From positions 1 through 19,044 of the forward strand of contig JAHYYK010000035.1 in the NCBI GenBank assembly GCA_019425005.1: 19,044 nucleotides of DNA. Reading direction: 5' to 3'. The position numbers were made by a program, and so were the translations under genes. Below the pieces are notes generated by a model. The model saw only the letters and a program-made list of their open reading frames with translations, made no database searches and was not told the DNA's origin. Shown here one piece after another: positions 13,999 to 19,044 of the stretch (positions are counted from its first letter, which is position 1; every line of letters starts with the position of its first letter). The DNA is from Collinsella sp. (GTDB taxonomy: Bacteria; Actinomycetota; Coriobacteriia; Coriobacteriales; Coriobacteriaceae).

Positions 13999-14295
13999 AT
14001 GGAAGAGATGGAAGTCAATCACGTCGACGACATCCACGAGAAGCTGACCGATATGGTGGGCGATCGCGTCAAGGTTAAGGCCAACATGGGCCGTACCCGC
14101 GTCATCGAGCGCATGGGCACCATCAAGAGCGTCCACCCCGCTGTCTTTATCGTTGAGGTTGACGAGCGTCGCGGCCGCAAATCGCGTCAGTCCTACCAGT
14201 ACATCGATGTCCTTACCGGCCAGGTCGAACTGTTCGACCCCGAGAGCGGCGAACATATCTTTACCCCGCTCGGCAACCAGCTCGAGGAGCACTAA
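13999..14295 (+). CDS. veg: Veg family protein
   Basis: A 98-residue protein of the Veg family, named from the highly expressed Bacillus gene implicated in biofilm control; its molecular activity is not settled. The conserved core is visible: 'GDRVKVKANMGRTRVIERMG' (25-44), 'HPAVFIVEVDE' (49-59) and 'SYQYIDVLTGQVELF' (68-82), a small SH3-like barrel in known members. The start at 13999 has CTGGAGG at 13984-13990 (8-nt spacing); the frame is open further back without a better site. It has its own promoter and leader hairpin and is followed 2 bp later by ispE, the same pairing found in Bacillus (veg near ispE). The residues before the core are acidic. Confidence 0.88.
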   Translation: MEEMEVNHVDDIHEKLTDMVGDRVKVKANMGRTRVIERMGTIKSVHPAVFIVEVDERRGRKSRQSYQYIDVLTGQVELFDPESGEHIFTPLGNQLEEH

Positions 14296-14297
14296 CG

Positions 14298-15194
14298 GTG
14301 ACCGATCGGTCCCTCATCCTTACCGCGCCGGCAAAGATTAACCTCTATCTGGGGGTTCATACCGAGCGCGACGCCCGCGGCTATCACAGGGTCGATTCCC
14401 TGATGGCAGCCGTCGGTCTAGCCGATGCCGTGACGGTCACGCCGGCGCAGGCGTTGACCGTCCAGACGGTTCCGGCATCCGATTTTCCCATGCAAAAAAA
14501 TACGGCCTATCGGGCGGCAATCGCTATGGCCGAGCGTTACGGTCGCGATGCCAACGTGTGCGTGACGATCGAAAAGCGTATCCCGCTGTGCGCCGGCCTG
14601 GGAGGCCCCTCGACGGATGCCGCTGCGGTCATCGTTGCCTTGGCCGAGCTGTGGGGTATCGACCGTGCCGACCCCGCGCTCGATGACATCGCTCGCGGTA
14701 TCGGCGCCGACGTGCCGTTCTTTTTGCACACGAGTCCCGCACTCTACGTCGGCGGGGGAGATGTGCTGGCCACTGAGTATCCTGTGCTTCCGGCGACACC
14801 TGTCGTATTGGTCAAACCGCACGAGACGAGCGTTTCAACGGTTGAAGCGTATCGACGATTTGATGAGAGCCCGGTGCCCGCGGAAAAACCCGATGCGATT
14901 GCTTCTGTCTTACGCGCCGGCGATGCCGAGGCGGCATATGCGCTCGTTCATAACAATCTGGGCGTCATATCCGCGCAGATGGAGCCGCGGATCCAGGCGG
15001 TTCTCGACTGGCTGCGCGCACAGGAGGGAACCGTTGCCGTGGACGTGTGCGGTTCGGGTGCCTGCTCGTTTGCCATTTGTGATACCGTCGCTGCAGCAGC
15101 CCATCTTGCGGGAGCTGCCCAGCAAAATGGCTGGTGGGCCTGCACGACTGAGCTTATTCCCAACACGGTTCAAATCGACGCGCCAAAGAAATAA
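14298..15194 (+). CDS. ispE: 4-diphosphocytidyl-2-C-methyl-D-erythritol kinase
   Basis: GHMP kinase of the MEP (non-mevalonate) isoprenoid pathway; it phosphorylates CDP-methylerythritol and so feeds undecaprenyl phosphate and quinone synthesis. The 298 residues begin at GTG 14298 with GAGGAG (14284-14289) inside veg. Motifs: 'APAKINLYLGV' (10-20) with the catalytic Lys13, the ATP-binding 'PLCAGLGGPSTDAAA' (96-110; Pro-Ser-Thr instead of the more usual Gly-Ser-Ser), 'IGADVPFFL' (135-143) with Asp138, and 'CGSGACSFAI' near residue 250. It is tightly coupled to veg and followed by tRNA-Pro about 50 bp later. Confidence 0.93.
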   Translation: MTDRSLILTAPAKINLYLGVHTERDARGYHRVDSLMAAVGLADAVTVTPAQALTVQTVPASDFPMQKNTAYRAAIAMAERYGRDANVCVTIEKRIPLCAGLGGPSTDAAAVIVALAELWGIDRADPALDDIARGIGADVPFFLHTSPALYVGGGDVLATEYPVLPATPVVLVKPHETSVSTVEAYRRFDESPVPAEKPDAIASVLRAGDAEAAYALVHNNLGVISAQMEPRIQAVLDWLRAQEGTVAVDVCGSGACSFAICDTVAAAAHLAGAAQQNGWWACTTELIPNTVQIDAPKK

Positions 15195-15229
15195 AAATTT
15201 CTCTAGCACGCGGCGAAAATCTTTGTTAC

Positions 15230-15235
15230 TATAGT
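15230..15235 (+). promoter_or_regulatory. Likely -10 element of tRNA-Pro
   Basis: TATAGT ends 8 nt before the tRNA 5' end, matching the spacing seen at tRNA-Val. A convincing -35 is not visible (CACGCG lies at the 17-bp distance), so the promoter is tentative. Confidence 0.45.
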
Positions 15236-15243
15236 CGAGCTAA

Positions 15244-15320
15244 CGGGTTGTGGCTCAGTTTGGTAGAGCACTGCGTTCGGGACGCAGGGGTCGCTGGTTC
15301 AAATCCAGTCAACCCGACCA
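15244..15320 (+). tRNA. tRNA-Pro (anticodon CGG)
   Basis: The 77-nt cloverleaf has acceptor CGGGTTG/CAACCCG, D-stem GCTC/GAGC with loop AGTTTGGTA, anticodon stem CTGCG/CGCAG around TTCGGGA (anticodon CGG, reading CCG), T-stem GCTGG/CCAGT around TTCAAAT, and an encoded ACCA end. All stems pair, with one G-T in the T-stem. A strong terminator follows 10 bp later. Confidence 0.96.
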
Positions 15321-15330
15321 GAGCATGAGG

Positions 15331-15359
15331 AGGGACCGCTTCTTGCGGTCCCTTTTTTT
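15331..15359 (+). terminator. Rho-independent terminator of tRNA-Pro
   Basis: GGGACCGC (15332-15339) and GCGGTCCC (15345-15352) form a perfect 8-bp GC stem with loop TTCTT, followed by seven T (15353-15359). Confidence 0.95.
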
Positions 15360-15367
15360 AGCTATTG

Positions 15368-15396
15368 TTGTGATACCGCGGCACCCGCGGTATACT
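15368..15396 (+). promoter_or_regulatory. tatA promoter with palindromic spacer
   Basis: TTGTGA (15368-15373) and TATACT (15391-15396) are spaced by 17 bp. The spacer and part of the -10 form a perfect dyad: ATACCGCGG (15373-15381), CAC, CCGCGGTAT (15385-15393). A protein bound there would cover the RNA polymerase contact face, so it is a good operator candidate; an alternative -35, TTGTTG (15365-15370), would give a 20-bp spacer as in MerR-type promoters. The regulator is unknown. Confidence 0.5.
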
Positions 15397-15432
15397 CATT
15401 CGAGCTTGTCTCGCTGTATTGTGGAGGTCTAC

Positions 15433-15708
15433 ATGTTTGGACTGAGGGCTCCTGAGCTCATCATTATTCTCATCGTTGTCTTGATCATCTTCGGGCCTAA
15501 GAACCTGCCGAAGCTCGGCAAGTCTCTCGGCTCTACCGTCAAGAATATCCGCGAGGGTATGGAGGGCGACGATAAGGGCGAAACCAAGCAGGCCGAGGAC
15601 GTTGTGGTCGAGGAGTCCAAGGAGGACAAGGAGATCGCAGAGCTCGAGGCCAAGCTCGCTGCTGCCAAGAAAAAGCAGGCAGAGGACAGCGACGCGGACG
15701 CAGAGTAG
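15433..15708 (+). CDS. tatA: Sec-independent protein translocase subunit TatA/TatE
   Basis: Pore-forming component of the twin-arginine pathway, which exports folded proteins across the cytoplasmic membrane. The 91-residue protein has the family plan: short N-terminus 'MFGLRAPE', one transmembrane helix (about 8-20, 'ELIIILIVVLIIF'), the 'FGPKNLPKLGKSLG' hinge and amphipathic helix (20-42), then a highly charged tail with a likely coiled coil (about 61-82) ending in an acidic patch. ATG at 15433 with GGAGG (15423-15427). No tatB or tatC is adjacent, so it stands apart from the rest of the system. TatA and TatB are similar in this region; the short N-terminus and FGP favour TatA. Confidence 0.9.
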   Translation: MFGLRAPELIIILIVVLIIFGPKNLPKLGKSLGSTVKNIREGMEGDDKGETKQAEDVVVEESKEDKEIAELEAKLAAAKKKQAEDSDADAE

Positions 15709-15733
15709 TCCCATCCCTTTGGGGTGAGCACCT

Positions 15734-15766
15734 GACCGGCTTGCCCGCAGGCTAGCCGGTCTTTTT
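15734..15766 (+). terminator. Rho-independent terminator of tatA
   Basis: GACCGGCT (15734-15741) pairs perfectly with AGCCGGTC (15754-15761) and is followed by TTTTT (15762-15766) and a further T-rich stretch. Confidence 0.9.
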
Positions 15767-15773
15767 CGTTTTG

Positions 15774-15799
15774 TTGACAGTTGATCGTTACATCATAGT
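15774..15799 (+). promoter_or_regulatory. Candidate greA promoter
   Basis: A perfect -35 hexamer TTGACA (15774-15779) precedes greA. The best -10-like hexamer, CATAGT (15794-15799), is only 14 bp away from it but 17 bp from an overlapping TTGTTG (15771-15776). The promoter is likely in this place, but the exact elements are uncertain. Confidence 0.4.
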
Positions 15800-15814
15800 T
15801 GGGGAGATATCCGT

Positions 15815-16285
15815 ATGGACGCAAGCCAGATCGTACTGACCGCTGAGGGCCGCCAGAAGCTCGTCGAGGAGCTCGCTTGGCGTGAGGGCGATTACGCCAA
15901 GGAGATCGTCGAGGACATCAAGGAAGCCCGCGCGTTCGGCGACCTTTCGGAGAACTCCGAGTACGATGCCGCCAAGGACAAGCAGGCCCAGAATGCTGCT
16001 CGCATTGCCGAGATTCAGGCCATCCTCGCCAACGCTCAGGTTGCTGCCACCACGGGCGATCTGACCGTCTCCATCGGTTCCACCGTTTCTCTGATCGATC
16101 CCAACGGTGAGGTCATGGAAGTCACGCTCGTCGGTACCACCGAGACCAACTCGCTCGAGCACAAGATCTCCAACGAGTCTCCGGTCGGTCACGCCATCAT
16201 CGGTCACGGCGAGGGCGACTCCGTTGAGGTCGTTACGCCTTCTGGCAAGACTCGCGTCTACACCATCGCCAAGATCGCACGCTAG
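15815..16285 (+). CDS. greA: Transcription elongation factor GreA
   Basis: Rescues arrested RNA polymerase by inserting its coiled coil into the secondary channel and stimulating transcript cleavage. The 156 residues match family length. An N-terminal coiled coil (about 10-75) carries the acidic tip 'GDLSENSEYDAAKD' with Asp43 and Glu46, and the C-terminal FKBP-like domain includes 'IGSTVSLID' (87-95), 'HKISNESPVGHAIIGHGEGD' (116-135) and 'YTIAKI' at the end. ATG at 15815 with GGGGAG (15801-15806). It reads toward lysS, separated by 79 bp that contain two competing hairpins; greA-lysS adjacency is common in actinobacteria and Firmicutes. Confidence 0.95.
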   Translation: MDASQIVLTAEGRQKLVEELAWREGDYAKEIVEDIKEARAFGDLSENSEYDAAKDKQAQNAARIAEIQAILANAQVAATTGDLTVSIGSTVSLIDPNGEVMEVTLVGTTETNSLEHKISNESPVGHAIIGHGEGDSVEVVTPSGKTRVYTIAKIAR

Positions 16286-16289
16286 ACCA

Positions 16290-16346
16290 CGGTCCCGCGT
16301 AAAGGTATGTTTTCGCTCCCTGGGACCGAATCCTGGGGAGCGTTTT
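16290..16346 (+). terminator. Two mutually exclusive hairpins between greA and lysS
   Basis: Helix 1 pairs CGGTCCC (16290-16296) with GGGACCG (16322-16328). Helix 2 pairs CGCTCCC (16314-16320) with GGGAGCG (16336-16342) and is followed by TTTT (16343-16346), a terminator shape. The helices interleave, so both cannot form as simple nested stems. This is the layout of a terminator with an alternative fold, or simply a partial terminator of greA. Confidence 0.55.
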
Positions 16347-16364
16347 AGTTTGAGGAGCTAACTT

Positions 16365-18329
16365 ATGGCAGAGAACCAGAACGTCGCCGATCAGGCCTCG
16401 ACGCTCAACGACGAGCGCGCCACGCGTCTGGCAAAGCGCGCCGCCCTGTTCGAGGTGGGCCAGAACCCCTATCCCGAGCACTCCGAGATCGAGGACTATG
16501 TCGTCGACATTGAGGCCAAATATGCCGATCTTGCCGATGGCGAGGATACTGAGGACGTCGTGAAGATCGGCGGCCGCGTGGTCGCCAAGCGCGGTCAGGG
16601 CAAGATCATGTTTATCGTCGTGCGCGACGCTACCGCCGAGATTCAGCTGTTCTGCCGCATCAACGACATGGACGAGGCAGCTTGGAATACGCTCAAGGCT
16701 CTCGACCTTGGCGATATCCTGGGCGTGACCGGCGTGGTTGTTCGCACCAAGCGCGGCCAGCTCTCCGTTGCCCCCAAGAGCGCGACGCTGCTCTCCAAGG
16801 CCGTTCGCCCGCTGCCCGAGAAGTTCCACGGCCTCTCCGACAAGGAGACCCGCTATCGTCAGCGCTATGTCGACCTGATTGCCAACGACGATGTTCGCGA
16901 GACCTTCCGCAAGCGCTCGCAGATTCTCTCCACCTTCCGCCGCTTCATGGAATCTGACGGCTACATGGAGGTCGAGACCCCCATCCTGCAGACCATTCAG
17001 GGCGGCGCTACGGCCAAGCCGTTCATCACGCACTTCAACGCGCTCGATCAGGAGTGCTACCTGCGCATTGCTACCGAGCTGCACCTCAAGCGCTGCATCG
17101 TCGGTGGCTTTGAGCGCGTCTTCGAGATCGGCCGCATCTTCCGCAACGAGGGTATGGACCTCACCCACAACCCCGAGTTCACCACGATGGAGGCCTATCG
17201 TGCCTTCTCCGATCTCGAGGGCATGAAGGCACTCGCCCAGGGTGTCATCAAGGCTGCCAACAAGGCCATCGGCAACCCCGAGGTCATTGAGTACCAGGGT
17301 CAGACCATCGATCTTTCCGGTGAGTGGGCAAGCCGTCCCATGACCGACATCGTCTCGGACGTGCTCGGCAAGCAGGTCACCATCGACACGCCGGTCGAGG
17401 AGCTTGCCGCCGCCGCACGCGAGAAGGGCCTGGAGATTAAGCCCGAGTGGACTGCTGGCAAGATCATCGCCGAGATTTACGATGAGCTGGGCGAGGACAC
17501 CATCGTCAACCCGACCTTCGTATGCGATTACCCCATCGAGGTCAGCCCGCTTGCCAAGCGTTTTGAGGACGATCCGCGCCTGACGCACCGCTTTGAGCTG
17601 GTCATCGCCGGCCACGAGTACGCCAACGCATTCTCCGAGCTCAACGACCCGGTCGACCAGGCCGAGCGCTTTGCTGCCCAGATGGCTGAGAAGGCCGGCG
17701 GCGACGACGAGGCCATGGAGTACGACGAGGACTACGTGCGCGCCCTCGAGTACGGTATGCCTCCCGCGGGCGGCATTGGCATCGGTATCGACCGCGTGGT
17801 CATGCTGCTCACCAACCAGGCCTCCATTCGCGACGTCCTGCTGTTCCCGCACATGAAGCCCGAGAAGGGTTTCCAGTCCGGTGCCGCTGCCGCCAAGGCT
17901 GCAGAGGCCGGCAACGCCGAAAGCCCGTTCGTCAAGCCGCTCAAGCCCACGCTCGATTACTCCAAGATCGCCGTTGAGCCGCTGTTCGAGGAGTTCGTCG
18001 ACTTCGATACCTTCTCCAAGAGCGATTTCCGCGCCGTGAAGGTTAAGGCGTGCGAGGCCGTCAGGAAGTCCAAGAAGCTGCTGAACTTTACGCTCGACGA
18101 CGGCACCGGCACCGACCGCACCATCCTCTCCGGCATCCATGGCTACTATGAGCCCGAGGACCTGGTCGGCAAGACCTTGCTCGCCATCACCAATCTGCCT
18201 CCGCGCAAGATGATGGGTATTCCCAGCTGCGGTATGCTGATCAGCGCCATCCACGAGGAGGAGGGCGAGGAGCGCCTCAACCTGATTCAGCTCGACGCTT
18301 CCATCCCCGCCGGCGCAAAGATGTACTAA
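16365..18329 (+). CDS. lysS: Lysyl-tRNA synthetase (class II) with C-terminal tRNA-binding domain
   Basis: Charges tRNA-Lys. The 654 residues exceed the usual ~500. Residues about 65-140 are the anticodon-binding OB fold. The class-II catalytic core follows, with motif 1 'FMESDGYMEVETPIL' (194-208), motif 2 'FEIGRIFRNEGMDLTHNPEF' (253-272) and motif 3 'GIGIGIDRVVMLL' (470-482). After an Ala-rich linker (about 505-530) comes an extra domain (about 542-654) of the Trbp111/MetRS C-terminal type: 'FSKSDFRAVKVKACEAVRKS' (550-569), 'TILSGIHGYYEPEDLVGK' (586-603), 'NLPPRKMMGIPSCGMLISA' (610-628). Such domains bind the outer corner of tRNA and dimerise. ATG 16365 with GAGGAG (16352-16357). No break is visible at the junction, so the fusion looks genuine. 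Confidence 0.94.
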   Translation: MAENQNVADQASTLNDERATRLAKRAALFEVGQNPYPEHSEIEDYVVDIEAKYADLADGEDTEDVVKIGGRVVAKRGQGKIMFIVVRDATAEIQLFCRINDMDEAAWNTLKALDLGDILGVTGVVVRTKRGQLSVAPKSATLLSKAVRPLPEKFHGLSDKETRYRQRYVDLIANDDVRETFRKRSQILSTFRRFMESDGYMEVETPILQTIQGGATAKPFITHFNALDQECYLRIATELHLKRCIVGGFERVFEIGRIFRNEGMDLTHNPEFTTMEAYRAFSDLEGMKALAQGVIKAANKAIGNPEVIEYQGQTIDLSGEWASRPMTDIVSDVLGKQVTIDTPVEELAAAAREKGLEIKPEWTAGKIIAEIYDELGEDTIVNPTFVCDYPIEVSPLAKRFEDDPRLTHRFELVIAGHEYANAFSELNDPVDQAERFAAQMAEKAGGDDEAMEYDEDYVRALEYGMPPAGGIGIGIDRVVMLLTNQASIRDVLLFPHMKPEKGFQSGAAAAKAAEAGNAESPFVKPLKPTLDYSKIAVEPLFEEFVDFDTFSKSDFRAVKVKACEAVRKSKKLLNFTLDDGTGTDRTILSGIHGYYEPEDLVGKTLLAITNLPPRKMMGIPSCGMLISAIHEEEGEERLNLIQLDASIPAGAKMY

Positions 18330-18332
18330 CTA

Positions 18333-18360
18333 GTTACGCGGTTTTACCAAACCGCGTAAC
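18333..18360 (+). repeat. Perfect 12-bp hairpin just after lysS
   Basis: GTTACGCGGTTT (18333-18344) is the exact reverse complement of 18349-18360, with loop TACC, starting 3 bp after the lysS stop. No T-run follows, so termination would be non-canonical; a 3'-end stabiliser or a palindromic repeat unit is also possible. Confidence 0.55.
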
Positions 18361-18373
18361 GGCTCGACGCTGC

Positions 18374-18472
18374 GCGGGCCGCATTTGGACAATCTGACGT
18401 TCAACTTCAAGGGCGCGACCAGAAGGTCGGCGCCCTTTCGTTTCACGTCACCTTGTCACAAATGCGGCCCGC
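18374..18472. repeat. 99-bp long palindrome with nested terminator
   Basis: Outer arms GCGGGCCGCATTTG (18374-18387) and CAAATGCGGCCCGC (18459-18472) pair perfectly. Inside are GACAA/TTGTC (18388-18392/18453-18457) and GACGT/ACGTC (18396-18400/18445-18449). The core is AAGGGCGC-GACC (18409-18420) pairing with GGTC-G-GCGCCCTT (18425-18437), followed by TTTCGTTTC, a good lysS terminator. The outer arms are unnecessary for termination and suggest an extragenic palindromic element. Confidence 0.65.
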
Positions 18473-18511
18473 TCGCTGACGTCGCCAATACATCGGCGTT
18501 GCCTTGGCCGT

Positions 18512-18557
18512 CAATAGTCATTGGGGACGTTCTTAAACGACTACCCAACGGCTATTG
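18512..18557. repeat. Third palindromic unit downstream of lysS
   Basis: CAATAG (18512-18517) pairs with CTATTG (18552-18557), and inside, after a 3x3 internal loop, TTGGG (18521-18525) pairs with CCCAA (18544-18548). The apical loop reads GACGTTCTTAAACGACT. No gene overlaps it. The rest of 18330-18650 holds no supported coding sequence; the only other signal is the Shine-Dalgarno of the next gene. Confidence 0.45.
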
Positions 18558-18650
18558 AGCACATGGCTCGCATGGCAGCCGTCTCTTTTATGTTTCCTTT
18601 AGCCGTTGCTGCCTAGGATGGGGGTTAGTCGGTAGGAAGGGAGCGTCTAT

Positions 18651-19044
18651 ATGGACGACGCGAGCGAGCGTGCAATCGAAGAGGACATGCTCGATCAGTT
18701 CAATTACTTTGACGATGAGGATGAGGAGCTAATCGATCGTCGCGAGCCGGCATCGCTTGACTCATTTGATCTGGTCGATGAAGAGACTGATGAGGTTGAG
18801 GACGAATCAACGGAGTCCCCACAGTCTTCGCGCCTTGACTCGCTGCTTTCGAGAGCCCCCATGCACCACGGTGTTCGTGCCGGCGCACTCCATATGAAAA
18901 CTGACTGGCACCAGATCGTGACGGCAGGCGATGAGCTTGCCGTCGATGCGCCGCTCACCGATAAGTCATCCATCATCTGCCGCACCGGTATGCTTATGCT
19001 CGCGAGCGGAACGGGTGCCTGGCGTGTACGCGATACCATGAATC
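18651..19044 (+). CDS. Probable threonine/serine exporter (ThrE-like), 3'-truncated
   Basis: The frame is open from the ATG at 18651 (AAGGGAG at 18637-18643, 7-nt spacing) to the window end, giving 131 residues. Residues 1-57 are strongly acidic with runs of Asp and Glu and no predicted membrane segment; 58-100 form a linker. From about 104 the sequence 'SSIICRTGMLMLASGTGAWR' and the following 'VRDTM' match the start of the ThrE/DUF1212 domain, which in known members precedes about ten membrane helices that export threonine and serine. No membrane segment is in view, so transport function rests on this short match. The long acidic N-terminus is unusual for the family. Confidence 0.65.
   Translation, partial: MDDASERAIEEDMLDQFNYFDDEDEELIDRREPASLDSFDLVDEETDEVEDESTESPQSSRLDSLLSRAPMHHGVRAGALHMKTDWHQIVTAGDELAVDAPLTDKSSIICRTGMLMLASGTGAWRVRDTMN

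Noticed and set aside
15250..15432. Longer N-terminus for tatA
   Set aside because: The frame is open back through tRNA-Pro, but the TatA fold starts at 15433 with a good ribosome site.
16233..18254. Long open frame antisense to lysS
   Set aside because: It is the reverse-strand shadow of a clear synthetase gene, with low-complexity composition and no ribosome site context.

Overview
The window is about 19 kb of GC-rich chromosomal DNA (by eye near 60% GC) carrying almost entirely core bacterial genes. Gene content and order, the Veg family protein and the LysRS architecture fit a Gram-positive gut actinobacterium of the class Coriobacteriia, most likely Collinsella or a close relative. That placement is an inference from protein style and was not checked by a database search. 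There is no phage, CRISPR array, rRNA or recognisable transposase gene, and I see no strong case for a new biological system. The interesting signals are regulatory DNA, intergenic palindromes and one fused tRNA synthetase.

Layout. Positions 1-389 are the 3' end of a pyridoxamine-phosphate-oxidase-like gene, followed by a hairpin. From 656 to 5545 lies argC-argJ-argB-argD, which makes N-acetylornithine by the acetyl-recycling route. It is preceded by two ARG-box-like palindromes exactly 21 bp apart and ends in a strong terminator at 5571-5629. Positions 5630-6054 are gene-free: an AT-rich 224-bp stretch bounded by a near-perfect 30-bp inverted repeat, then a short GC-rich piece with a tRNA T-arm-like motif. 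On the minus strand follow tRNA-Val(UAC) with its terminator, and asnB with a long structured leader.

From 8456 everything reads on the plus strand. A Mur ligase (MurE-like), a HAD phosphatase, murI (D-glutamate for peptidoglycan) and rph form one unit closed by a terminator at 12631-12667. Next come rdgB-dtd (nucleotide pool and aminoacyl-tRNA quality control), veg-ispE (an order also known from Bacillus), tRNA-Pro(CGG), tatA, greA and lysS. LysS carries a C-terminal tRNA-binding domain of the MetRS/Trbp111 type. Between lysS and the last gene is a 321-bp region made largely of palindromes. The window ends inside a gene that looks like a ThrE-type threonine/serine exporter with a very acidic N-terminus.

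The genes cover arginine and asparagine synthesis, cell-wall precursor supply, RNA and nucleotide maintenance, isoprenoid precursors, protein export and translation. Several transcription units appear to be controlled by structures in their leaders or promoters (argC, asnB, veg, tatA, lysS). These are sequence-based proposals that need experimental or comparative support.
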